A stretch of 64,000 bases of DNA from Campylorhamphus procurvoides. Lineage: Eukaryota; Chordata; Aves; Passeriformes; Dendrocolaptidae. The position numbers and the translations under genes were made by a program. Below, piece by piece: positions 27,001 to 38,900 of the stretch. Numbering within the stretch: the stretch's first letter is position 1; every line of letters starts with the position of its first letter. The notes beneath the pieces were generated by a model. That model had not been told where the DNA came from. It worked only from the letters and a program-made list of their open reading frames with translations, and did not search any database. The stretch lies in the NCBI GenBank assembly GCA_013396655.1, contig WBMV01000138.1:201505-265504 (forward strand), written 5' to 3'.

Positions 27001-29274
27001 TTTGAGGGTGGCAGTATCAGCTGGTGCGGTTGGAGCGCATTTGCCAGCACTTGCAAATGACCTTGCCCTAAGCTGAAGCAGCAGATTTTTATCTATATGT
27101 GAAGCTGTGGCAGTGTGAGGTCAGGAAGGTTTATTTTTACTGATGTGTTTGGGTTGCTAGGTGATGAATGAAAGTTGCCTTGTTTTGCCCCTAAAACAGC
27201 TCCTGGATGCTTTAGTGTAGTCCTAAACCCAGCACGAGGTCATGAGTATGTGTTCTCGAGCCCTACTTTTTATTTACTGCCAGGGAGAGGAAATCCAGTC
27301 CTTTTTATTCTGTGGTTAGGAATAATCTGTCTGTCCTAGTTGGGACCATCCCAAAGCAGTGCTACGAGTCATAAGGCAGTGACTTAGCACCAGATGTGCT
27401 GGGACAGAGTGGGCTGAGGCCATTTTAATATCAAACATCCAGGGTAGATGTGAAATAGCAATGCCTGTAGTATCAGCTGGGATCTTGAGTGGTGCTGTGG
27501 GGAAGAAAATTGGCTCTGACAGGGGAAGCTGGTTCCAGCTGGTGCTGACAGCCCTCCTTGCCTGCCAGCTTCTCTCTTCAGTTTTGCCTGGGATGTTTGG
27601 AGAGGTGGGCAGGGACAGCTGGGCTGCTCGTTAGAACATCCTTCCCCAGGCATCCTTCTTCAGCAGGAGATGGGCACTTTGCAGTTCCTCCCAGCTCTGT
27701 ACCTCTGCATTCCCTGGAGTGGGTGCTGGAGGTGAGTTTCTCATTGCATTGTCCCCACGTCACTGCATGAGCAGCTTGGAACTGCAGAGTTGGCTGCAAG
27801 TTCACCGCTCCAGCTGTTAGAAAGGAAGAGCCTCTGAGGTGTCTCCCTGTGAGCACTGAGGTTTGAAAAGATGCTGATCTCCTTAGTTTTATTCTTATTT
27901 TTGCCTCCTCCCTTTCCAGCCCCTCCCTCCTTCCTCAACCCACAATCTCTTAAAGAGGAAGTTTGGTAATGTCTACAGTTAAGCATGGGGATGAGAACAT
28001 CTGATAGCCAAGGACTTTCTGAATTTTGCTCATTGTGTTTTGAATCACAGTTACAAAAAACTGCAGTCTTGACAACTCCTGGGAAGTGCCCCTTTACAGA
28101 TTAACTGCCTGACACCAGCATCTGGGGGTTCATAAGCTACCTTAGAGCCACATGGAACTGATGACCTGATGAATGAAACACATGAATGGGACAGCAGAGA
28201 TTGGTTTTGAAACTAAGACAGGGTTCAATTTGCCATTAAGGAGAGTGGATGGTAATAGTATCTTTCTCCAGGTGTGGCTGCACCTTGCTTGCCAGATCTC
28301 AAACCAGGCAGTATGGTCTCTGTTGCTGCTCCAAATGTGATAGGTGGGGAAACTGACACTGGAGAAGAGGATGAGAAGGACCCTGTGCCTGGTTTGCTCG
28401 CCAGCTAATAGAGCTGGAAAGAGAAATGCCATATCCAGCACTCCCTTTGCAAGTTTCACTTCTTTTTGCAGAAATCTGTTTGGAAGATGAGATAATTAAT
28501 GACCATGCTTGACATTTTTTGTTAGCTTGAACTTATGACTTTTATTGGTGAAAATGGCTGTGACTAGGTTCTGTGTGTGTTGTCTGTGCATACCACATTG
28601 TTGCTGGGGTAGTTCTTGTCTTTGGGAACTGGGAGCAGCTACCCAGCGGGCTACACTGTGTCGTCCTCCCTGCCAGGCTGGGCAGAAGTTAGCAGTGCCA
28701 AAGGGTGCAGGTGGCAAAGGGAGAAGGGAAGGGCCGCTGCAAAGTTGGAAAAAACTCTCTTGTGCATACTTTCTCCTTCCAAGGGGATATTTTATTCCAA
28801 AGCTGAGGCTTGGATGTGCATCTGGGTTCAGTGAAAAAGACAGGTGCTCCAGGGAAAACCCAAATTTTGGCCAGCCTGCACTGAACAGTCTGAGAGTGGG
28901 CTCTCTTACTGCTGCAGGTATTGCCTAGGGTCATGTAAAACCATCCCACTGGACATGAAATGACGTTCGTGGCTGTCTCTGCATCCCTGTTCTTTTCTTC
29001 CCCCATCTCCTGGCTTTGATTCTTCTGGAGATTGCTGCAGCTGCTGCAGTTTAGTCACTGGAGTACTACTGGACTGCTCTGCATGAGCAACATAGCAGAG
29101 GAACACAAACTTGGAGGTGTGTAGGCAGGTCGCCCTCAGCTGTGTGAATCTTTAGTGTTTGTCTTTTCAGTGCATGGTACCGTTTGGAGGTGCAGATGTC
29201 CATGTGACACTCTCCGCTCAGAGAGGCCATTGCATTTCTTTCCCCCCCCCAGCTGTTGTTTTGGTGTCTTGCAG
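24031..29274 (+). other. RRBP1: Probable RRBP1 first intron
   Basis: This lies between the CpG island and the acceptor of the ATG exon. It ends in a pyrimidine tract and CAG at 29272-29274. No exon, RNA gene or clear repeat is recognised inside apart from a short TA run near 24239-24250. Additional untranslated exons could be present. The left border is inferred only from the CpG island. Confidence 0.5.
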
Positions 29275-29973
29275 GCACAGAAGAATAAGGCAGGATGGAT
29301 GTGTATGACCCTCAGACGCTGGGTATTGTGGTCTTCGGAGGTTTTATGGTGGTATCCGCCATTGGGATATTCCTGGTGTCCACCTTCTCCATGAAGGAGA
29401 CATCTTACGAGGAAGCCTTGGCCAAGCAACGCAAAGAGCTTGAGAAGGCCCAGCAGCAGAAAATAGAGAAAAAGAAAAAAGAGAAACCTGTTGAGAAAAA
29501 AGGAAAAGCAAAGAAAAAGGAAGAGAAACCTAATGGAAAGATCCCAGAGCAGCAGATGACTCAGGAAGTGACAGACCCTCCCAAGGATGTGGTTCTTGAG
29601 CCTGTTGTGGTGCTTGAGCCTCTGACAGTTGAGTCTCCAATTACAGCAGTGTCAGTTGTCCCCCAGGAAAAGGAGAAACCTGTTCCATCACCTAAGGAGA
29701 AGAGAAAGAAGGAGAAGAAGGTGGCAAAGGTAGAGCCTGCTCCTACCCCAGTGTTGGCTTCACCTCCTGTCAGTGTCCCCAAAAGTTCTTCTGTCCTGGA
29801 GGTAACCCCTAAGGAGGTGCCTGTTGTGGCTGTGCCACCAGTTGGCACACAGCAAAGTGCTCCGGTCAACCCTGTTGCCATCAAGAAAACAGATGCTCTT
29901 CCGACCCACGAGGAGCAGAAGCATGATGGACCTATCAAGAAGAAGGCGGCATCTAAGAAGAAGAGTGAGCCAG
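29275..29973 (+). CDS. RRBP1: RRBP1 coding exon 1 (20 bases of 5' UTR plus residues 1-226)
   Basis: The acceptor is a long pyrimidine tract ending GCAG at 29271-29274, although a second AG at 29279-29280 is possible. The ATG is at 29295-29297. The exon encodes the signal-anchor helix and the whole lysine-rich region, including KKKKKEK-type clusters near residues 58-77 and the segment KRKKEKKVAKVEP near 137-149. It ends KKKAASKKKSEP plus one base of the next codon, with donor GTAAGG at 29974. In mammals this exon carries dozens of copies of a basic ten-residue repeat between the PPVG segment and the KKK segment near the exon end. None is present here. Confidence 0.95.
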
Positions 29974-32900
29974 GTAAGGCCAAATTCCTCTGCATATTTC
30001 CCCATTGAGTAAGTCAGCAGGGCATCTTGGTGCTGTTTAAACAGGTCTGTTCCATTCTGAGATCTCTTCATACTTGACCCCATGGCCTGGGGTTGGAACT
30101 AGATGATCTTTAAGGACCCTTCCCCAAATCATTCTATGATTCTGTGATTCTTCAGCATTAGAAACAAGACAGCTGTAGAAAGGCTGTCTCTGGTGAGATG
30201 GACCATGTGCACCTTGGGATGGGTGGGCTGAAAAAGCCTATACTGGACTGTAATTCTCTCTGGAGGGAAGTAGAGTTGAAGTCACAAGTTTATTGACTTA
30301 GCTTCACTCTGCAATGTGTTGTCTCCTGATCAAGTACCTCAAGTTGGTGCTTAGCTCCTTGGTCCAGCACACACAAGTTGGAGAGTTACAGGTTCTTTTT
30401 GGATTTGCTGTTGCACTGCAGGTCTCAGCACATCTGCACATGGGAATGCACATGGGAGGTGCATGTACCCATCCTGGGAGAGGGACAGCTGCCAGGGTGA
30501 TGAACATCTGGGTGGAAGGCCAAGATGAGATGTTTTCCCCACACACCCATGATTATTAAAAGCAGAGAGGAGCTGTACAACAATTCTACGTGGATGTGGG
30601 TCACTGCTAGAGATTCCTCATTCTTCAGCAGAGGTGAAGAAGGATTTTTCAAGGAGAGAGGATTGCTGGGATTTTATACTGCAGGGGATTGATCATAGGG
30701 TAATTAGAGGGAAATGACTTTGGATATGTCACAGGAAAGGGAAAACTTGCCCATCATCAGTCATGCCTCACTTGATTGACTCAGAGATGGAAGAGATTAA
30801 AGGAGGTGGTGCTGAACTCTCCAGGATATAAATAGGTGTAGGGAGGGGAAAACTGGCTCTCTTGCTGGGTTCTTGCCTCTCATGGTACCAATGGAACAGT
30901 TTGGGATTTATTTTTGGCATTAAAAACGGGTGCTTTCAGACCTACTCAAGTGGACACATGGGAGAAATCTCTCAGGTGTTCTCAAAGATGTGATGCGGTG
31001 TGCATAGGTTTAATTTCTTTATTTACAAAGAAACCCCAACAAACCTACCAAATAAAAAGACATCCCTTCTTGCTAGCCTTCTATAGCACATCCAAACCTA
31101 GGTTGCCGTGTTACCTGGCAGTTTCCACACCCATAGTTTGGAAGAGGGTCTGCTACTCAGCAGGACATTTGCAGCTGCTGGTCTCCAAGATTGGGTTAAA
31201 ACCCTTCTATTTGCTCCTCTGAGGAAAGGGTTTTACTAAAGGCCATCTCCACATACTGAAGCAGTTTGAAAAGATTTGAGAAACTGCTTCTGGAGGGTAT
31301 TGCAGGGATGGTGTTCCAGGAGAAACTGGAGGTGACTGCTTTCTTGTATGCATCAAGGGATGCACTTCTCTAACACTGAAAAAGATGGCCCTAAATCCAA
31401 GCTGTAACAGCTAAGTGAATGTGAATTGGAAATGAACTTTTAGCAGTTGTTAAGTTGTGAGGTTTTTTGGCTCCTCCAAACTTAGATTCCCTTGGGTATG
31501 AAGTGCCTGTCCTGCATGTCCTAAGAGCCAGGAGAGATGTCTTAGCTGCTGCTGTGGGATTTATCAAAAAAAAGCTCTCAGCAGTTATTTGCGCCCTGAC
31601 TGCAGTTTGACCAAGGTGTTGTGGGCAACATTTTGTCAGCTGTGGTCTCTCCTTCTCAAAAGCAAAAGCAAAAGCAACAAATTACCCTGTGGCAGATAAA
31701 AATTGGTGTTCAAAGTTTCAAAGACGAATTCTTGGCACTGAAATAGATGGCAAACCTAATGAGAATAGCTTGGGGTATTTTTCTCTTGTGGTTTATTTCG
31801 TCCATGTCTCCCAGGTTCCCTTGAGTGGAAGAAGGGGCTCTTCAGACCCCTTGTCCTGTTGTGGTTTCCCGTGGCAGCTTTGCTACCTGGCTGCATCTTC
31901 TTTTGTTGCTTCCTCAGCAAGACACAAGATTTCCAGCTCTGCACTTGGACTTTGTGTTAGCACAGGCTTCCTTGTGCCACAGCTTGGCAGGCTGCCCAGG
32001 CTCCATGTGCCAGCTGCAAGGTGGGGTTTGCATTGTGCCTGCCTTTGCAAGGCTCTGTTGTGTGACACTGCCAGGACATGGGCAGAATTTTGCTTTGTGA
32101 GTCCCTCCACCCAGTGGGACTGAGCCAGGGAATGCGATGTACTGTCCTGCATCTGTGCAGTTGTCAGTGTGAGTAAAGTGTGAGCCAAGTGCTGGGCCCT
32201 GGTTGCCCTGCTGGGAAGTGGCTGTGGCTGATGAAACAGACTCTGCTGCTGCCAGGATTAATGCTGCCATCTCAAATGGATCTACCAGAAGCCAAGAGCA
32301 AGCAGCGTGTGCTGGGCCTGCTAGGCTTTCCTGGACTCTGCCACTTCTGGTGCTGTGGTGGATTGACTGTGACTGGCTGCCAGAAGCCCAGCCAGCTGTG
32401 CTCTCACTCTTCAACAGGATGGAAATAAAAATAAGAAGGGGAAGCTCATGGGTCAAGATAAAGACAGCGAGATCACTTAGCAGTTACTGTCACTGGCAAA
32501 ACAGACTGGACTTGGAGAAAACTAATTTATTTCAAATTAAAATAGATGAGAAACAGACAAAATTAAAACAATAGTTTCCCCCCCTGCTCTTACTCCCAGG
32601 CTGAAGTTCAGTCTTTCTCTTCTGACTCCTCTAACTCCCCTACCTGAGTGGTGCAGGGGGATGGGAACTGTGGTCAGTTAATAATAACCCCTTTCTGTAG
32701 CTCCTTCCTCTTCACACCTTTCCCCTCCCCATTATGGGGCCTTCTATTGGGCTATAGTCCTTCAGAATGAACCTGCTCCATCTTGAGCTCTTCTCTGGGG
32801 GCTGCAGGAGAATCTCTCCTCCAACTCCTGCAGCACCTCCTCCTCCTCCTTCTCAGAACCTTGCTGCTTGGGCATCCAAGTTTTGTATTGAAGAGATCCT

Positions 32901-35900
32901 GGTGTTAATCACTTTAGGGCCTCTGGAGCTACTGAACTCCAGGCTGCTTTTTCTTCAGTGATTTTTTTAGGAAAATAAGCCCACTGGGCCATAGATACAG
33001 TGTGATAACTCCTAAGCCACTGCCCACCACCCTTTGTCCATTGTGACGATGTGCATGTCCTACAACAGCATCATGGTCCCTGATGCTCCTTGGCTTTTCC
33101 AGGTTAACCGGGGTGTAGGGGGAGGGTTGGAGTCATGTTCCCTTAGCAAAGGGCTGGAACAAACTTGTCTGGTGAAAGGTGCGAGGTGACCTTCCTGCAT
33201 TCTGCATCACTAGCACCACTGCATGGGGTGACATCCTTCAGCAAAGTTACATTGTGGTGCAGTCCAGCTTCTGATGCCCAACACATTTGTGCTCCCTGAC
33301 ATTGACAAAGTATGCCCAGGTCCTGCCGAGGAACACTCTGTTTGGTGGTGGGTGATAGCAGCTAGTAGAGCCAGGCAGAGGTAGCAGCTGGCTCAAGAAG
33401 CTTGTGTGTGGTGAGTATCATCTCCAGCACTTTTCATACCGCTTTCATTAAGAGAGGTGTCAAACATGACTGTGGAAATCTGGGTGGATGATGGTTTGAC
33501 ATGGCAATTGTGGGGTTGAAGCCAGTTGAAATGATACCGTATCTCTGCCTCTGTCCTCAGCAGTCGCAACTTCCCTCTCTCCTCTCTAGCACCTACGGAT
33601 TCAGATGGGCCCTTCTACCTGCCCTACAAGACACTCGTGTCCACTCTCAGCAGCATGGTGTTCAGTGATGGGGAGGCCCAGCAGCTCATCGAGATCCTGA
33701 CAGAGAAAGTGGGCACGGACACCTGGCACATGGTAGGGCTGCCAGCACCATTGTGGCCACCTCTTGCCAGACCTCAGCCAAGCCTCAGAAGGTGGGAGGG
33801 GAGGGAAGGCACCCCAGTTTTGGGCAGGCTGGCCCTAAGGGTCAGTCTTGGAGACTGGAGCTGAATTTTCCCTTGGAGCAGAGGGCAGGATCTTGTGTGC
33901 GTGGGGAGGAGGGGGTGGATCCAAAGGTAGTGGTCCCCACTGATGTGCCACACCATGCTGGCAGGCCACGCAGAAGGGTGACCCAGTTGCTGTCCTGAAA
34001 CGCCAACTAGAAGAGAAGGAGAAGCAGCTCTCTGCTGAGCAGGAGGATGCAGCTGCTGCCAGAAACAAACTGCGGGAGCTGAGTAAGGTAATTACTGTGC
34101 GGCTCTCCTGGAATCCCTTGTGTTGCCTCTGTTGGGCCCTTCACTTGTTTGCTGTTTTCTTCCCAAAAAGAGGAGGAGATCCCCGCCTGATCTCCTCTCC
34201 TGGGCCTGGTCCAGTCTTGGGAGGTGTCAGCCCAAAGAACCTCAGGGTAGTGCTCTTTGACAGCCATAGGGGAAGCAGGGGAAAGTCCTTCCTATAAGAG
34301 ATTGCAGCTTTCTTCTGCTTCAAGGAGAAAAGCAAATCCTTTCTTATCTCTATCCAGATCCTCTGAGCTCAGAAGGTGCTTTTATAAGAAGCTGGATCCT
34401 ATTTATAGTGCCCTTCCCTGACTCAGCCCCCTGTCTTTACCTCTTTTTGGGTGTTGAAGGCAGAACAGACCCCCACCATGCTGAACTTCAGGCTGGCAAG
34501 TCCATCTGCTTAATTTTCCTGCTTTGCCCGAAACGTTATGTGATGTTATTGATCCTGGGGGAGGGAGGTGGGGAATAAAGTTCCAGGCTGTCTTACTCCT
34601 TTCTCTTAGCTGGCCCAATATGGAACAATAGTGGCATCCAGTGGCCACAGAGCCCAAATCAAAATGCAGGGGGAAATGCAAGTGCTAAACATACCTGGGC
34701 ATGGGGACAGCAATGAAAGTGCTAAACTTTTTAGTCTTCTGAGCTAGGAGGGCACCTCCCCTTAAAATGGGGAAACCCATACTCTGAGAACCAACTGGGT
34801 GATTTTTTTTCTCAAAGGACCTGGCAGCTGAGCGAGCCAAGGCAGCAGCTGCAGAGGGCAAGCTGAAGGACCAGCTGCTGGCCCGTGAGCGGGAGATCAT
34901 GGCAGTGCAGGCACGCATGCAGGCCAGCTACCAGGACCATGTCAGTGAAACGCAGCAGCTCCAAGGCAAGGTGAGCCCCATGCTGTGCTCTGCAGCATCC
35001 TCCTTTATTTGCCAGGTGGCTTTTGGTGTCAGATGTGTGGTCTTTTGGAGAAGACTGAGATACGTGAGGGGACAAGAGCCTCTGGGAGGGGCAAGACCCT
35101 GTCATGATCCTGGACTGTGGTGCTCAAGGGAGAAGAGGCACATAGGAGCATCTTCATGGGATGTCATGTCCCAGGGGGCTGTCAGCATCAGTAGACACCT
35201 TCTTGCTTTGCCAGTCCCTCTTGCTGGTCTCATGGGCTTCAACAAGGAGAGTGATGGGGCTGGTGGCAGCATTAACCCCTGTTGGGCTCCTCTAGATCCG
35301 GACCCTGCAGGAACAGCTGGAGAATGGCCCCAACACACAGCTGGCTCGCCTGCAGCAGGAGAACTCCATCCTGAGGGATGCCCTCAACCAGGCCACCAGC
35401 CAGATGGAAAGCAAGTAAGGCTGGGGTGAGGGGTAGAACTTGGGTCTGCCCTCTGGCAAACCCTGGAGTTTGCCATCAGGCATGGCCACCCCCTTTTTCA
35501 AAGATGCTTCTATACAGACACCCCCAAGTAGCTGGAAGTAGAGGAGGGAGTGAGGAAGGAAGAACTTGCCAAGTGGCTTTTGGGAGCCTGCCAGGGGAAA
35601 CAAGGATGCCGTTTCCAAATGGAAGGGTGGGGGAATCCTTCTCTGCTTCAGGGTCACCTGTTCTGATGCTAGAGCCAACAGGCAGTGAAGGGGGGAGCGG
35701 GGACCAGAAGGCACTGTGGCACTCTTCCCCCTAGGATAGCTCATACACTCATACTACTGCATTGGAAGTGATGCTGTACAGAACAGAGACCAGCCCAGAG
35801 TGTGCAGAACAAATAGGAGCTAGGTAGAATAATTTCATGCTCCTTTTTATAGGAAGTCTGAAATGACTGGTGATTAACAGAGGTCAGTAATTACAGAGCA

Positions 35901-38900
35901 GACTCCAGCTGTTTGTAGTGCTTCCTCTTGTGTTTGGGAATACAGATCCTCACATCCTATACTTCATAAGAAAGGAATGTCTCCTGTGTCTGAAATGCAG
36001 CTTTTCTACATTGATTTGACAGCTCCTTCAACCCCCTCCCAGAAGGATGAGGCGTGTCCTAGAAGTAGGCACATGAAGCCATTGTTTCAAGTCCTCTGTC
36101 AGGCCCACAGGAGGATGTGTTCCCCCCAGGCAACATCAGAGAGGCTTGCCGGGCCTGTGGGCTAAAATAACCCTGCTTCTGTTGATGCAGACAAAATGCT
36201 GAGCTGGCGAAGTTACGGCAGGAGTGCAGCAAGCTGATGAGAGAGCTGTCTGAGAAATCGGAGGTGCTGCAGCAAGAGGAGCAGCAGAGGAAGAGCTGGG
36301 AAATCAAAGCAGCGGCTTTGGAGAAGCAGACTGCGCAGCTGCAGGTCAGGCAGATGCCAGCAAACCCACTTCCCTCACAGACATGGGGCAGGTGGCTAAA
36401 TTGCATGGGATCTGCGGACTTGACCATGGGAAAAGCTAGGAGGGAGATGAATGTCCGTGTTTGGGAAGGAAGCTGCCTTGCAGGCTTCCTAATTGCTTTT
36501 CCTCCAATTAGTTTGTCACATTCAGTGTGTGCCTTTTGCAGTGTTACCAGCAGAACTATTGGAGCATGGTCTTGAAGCCCTTCTTCTATGGGTGCTCTCT
36601 CTCTCAAACTCAGATATTCTTAAGCCTATTGCTCTCCCTGCTGCAGAAAATAGAGTTTGTGGCTTTTTTTGTTGTCACCAGGTTGTGGCTGGGTTTGGGA
36701 TCTTTAGGGGTGTTGAATGGACACCTCCCAAGTAGAGCCTCGGAGCACACACTGGTGTGTTGCTGGCAGGGAGGCTGTACTCACATGGGCAAGAGCATCT
36801 TCTGGCGAGGTTGACAGTGCTCTTGCTGGGATGCTGCTAAACTCTGTGCTGGGGGCATCTGTAACAGACAGAGTGAGGGATGTGATATGTCCCTTGGGCA
36901 TGTGCTGTGGTCTCTGAATTGCTCTGGCTTCTTTAGGAAGGAACTGTAGTGAAAGGAGACCTTTGTCTGCACTGCCAAATAGTTTTGTAGAGGTGTTTCT
37001 AGAACAAGGGGCCTTTGATATCCTTGCTGTTATTTTTTTGTGTGCCTGACGGTGCACATCTCTATTTGGTGGGCTGCATTTGGCCCCTGCTTTTTCAGGC
37101 AAGGAACAAGAGGGATGATGTGGGCATGCAGCTGGTGTGAAGGCAGAAGTCACCTTCCTGGCTCAAAACACCAGATCCTAGACATACTTTTAGGAGAACT
37201 TCTCCAGAGCTGTCAGCTTACTGCACACCTTAATACTAATTAAATAAATCATACTGACTGGAAGATTTTGAAGTCAAGGATGTGTTTAAAGTGCTAGGGA
37301 GACTGTAACACCCTAACACTTGGAGCTCTGAGCTGAGGATATGGAGTCAAATCCTCAAAAAACAGAAGTCCTGATTTCTTGGTGTGCTGGAAGCATCACT
37401 CGGAAAGAGACCAGCCTGCTGGTTTACTTTTCTCTGCCCCCTCAATGCAAAGCAATGTTTCTCCATCTGCAAGGGTGCAGTTTTTACCTGCAGAACTGCA
37501 ACTCATCCTTCTCCCCTGCCTTCCCCCTCAAAATGCTTGCCTTGGCCAGGCCTCTTCCTTGCTGCTTTCTAAGAAGGGAAAAAAAAGTGTTGCCTGGCCC
37601 AAACCACACAGAAAATTCCTCCATGTGTGGAACCGTGGTTGGATGTCTCTGTCCTGCTAAGCACCGTGCCAGTACCTCTCCCTGCTGGGCTGGGCCAGTG
37701 TGTTTGGATCAGGGTTTTAAGAGGTTTTTCAGAGCTTAGCTCTCTGGAGGGGAGGGTGGTCTTGGCCCAGAACCAAGACTTTTGGGTATTGTCTGCTTCC
37801 CAGTTTGAGGACTGGCAAATGATAAAAGGTGAGAATGAGGCAAGATGCTTCATTCCCAAGGGGAACGTGGGGAAAGTGTGACTTAAATCCCCCAAAGTAC
37901 AGCTTAAAAATAGCATTATGTGACACGTGGACCTTTGCTTCAAATTGGCCAAGGGTGTCTGTTGCACTATGAGAAACATCTTCCTGACATGCAGGCTTCT
38001 CAACAGGAGGTGGAGGTGATGCTGCAGAAGAGGCTGGATGAAGTCAGTGATGAGCTTCGCAAAACCCAGACCAGCTACAAAAGCTTGTTAGCAGATGCAG
38101 AAAAGGCCAAAGGACAGCAGCAGGGCATTGCTGGTGAGGAACTGGGATCGACATGGGGAGAGCTGTGGGGCAGACTGGGAACTTTCAGAGCTGGGTGCTT
38201 GGTGTAGCTGGTCCAAGTAGTCTAGAAGTAGACTGAAGGATGAGTTAGGTTGCCTGGTGTTGGTATGAGCAACATATGGGCTGGTCCATGGTTCTGTCCT
38301 AGGATGTTACTTCAATGCCTCTCTCCTGTGCTGTCCTGCATCCCTGCCTCCCCTTTTTGTGACTCCTGAAAGCATCCACAGCCAAGGCTTCTTTGGCTAA
38401 GATTCTGCTTGCGCAGGGCAGGGTGGGGAGTCTCTGAGTTTGTTTGCACCTATCTTACTGTGTTTTTCACCCTTTCCTCCAACAGAACTGCAGGCCAAGC
38501 TGCTGAGCTCCGAAGCAGAGGTTAAAAGTAAGTTGCTGGAGTTGGACAATGTGAAAGGGAAACTGCAGGATGCCAGCTCGGAGAATACGAAGCTTATGGA
38601 GAGGATCAAATCCATCGAAGCTCTGCTGGAGGCAGGCCAGATGAGGGGGGCAGAAAAAGAGAGAGACTTGCAGGTTGTGTGCTCATTTTATTGGGGTGGG
38701 AGAAGGGGAGTGGGTTACAGTGCTCACACAGTACCTTTGTTCTCTTTCCACGGGGATACCACTAAAAGGATTGACCTGCTCCAGGTTCCTAGGGTATTGA
38801 AAGTGCTTTCTCTCTTCCAGGCAGCCAGTGAAGCAGAAATGAAGCAGCTGCGGTCAAGGTGGGTCCAGCTGCATGTGGAGACTGCTATGGCATCTCCAGG

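Larger units (their letters stand above)
29974..33589 (+). other. RRBP1: RRBP1 intron after the ATG exon
   Basis: This 3,616-base intron carries a CR1 tail close to its donor and an ERV LTR near its 3' third. Reading on from the exon without splicing gives 11 more codons and a TGA at 30006-30008. The acceptor is a CT-rich tract ending CTCTCTAG at 33589. A short AAAAGC repeat lies near 31658-31676. Confidence 0.9.

Noticed and set aside
29561..29995. 144-codon minus-strand frame
   Set aside because: Exact antisense of the lysine-rich RRBP1 exon; its Ser/Phe/Thr-rich translation is the expected shadow of AAG/GAG-rich codons.
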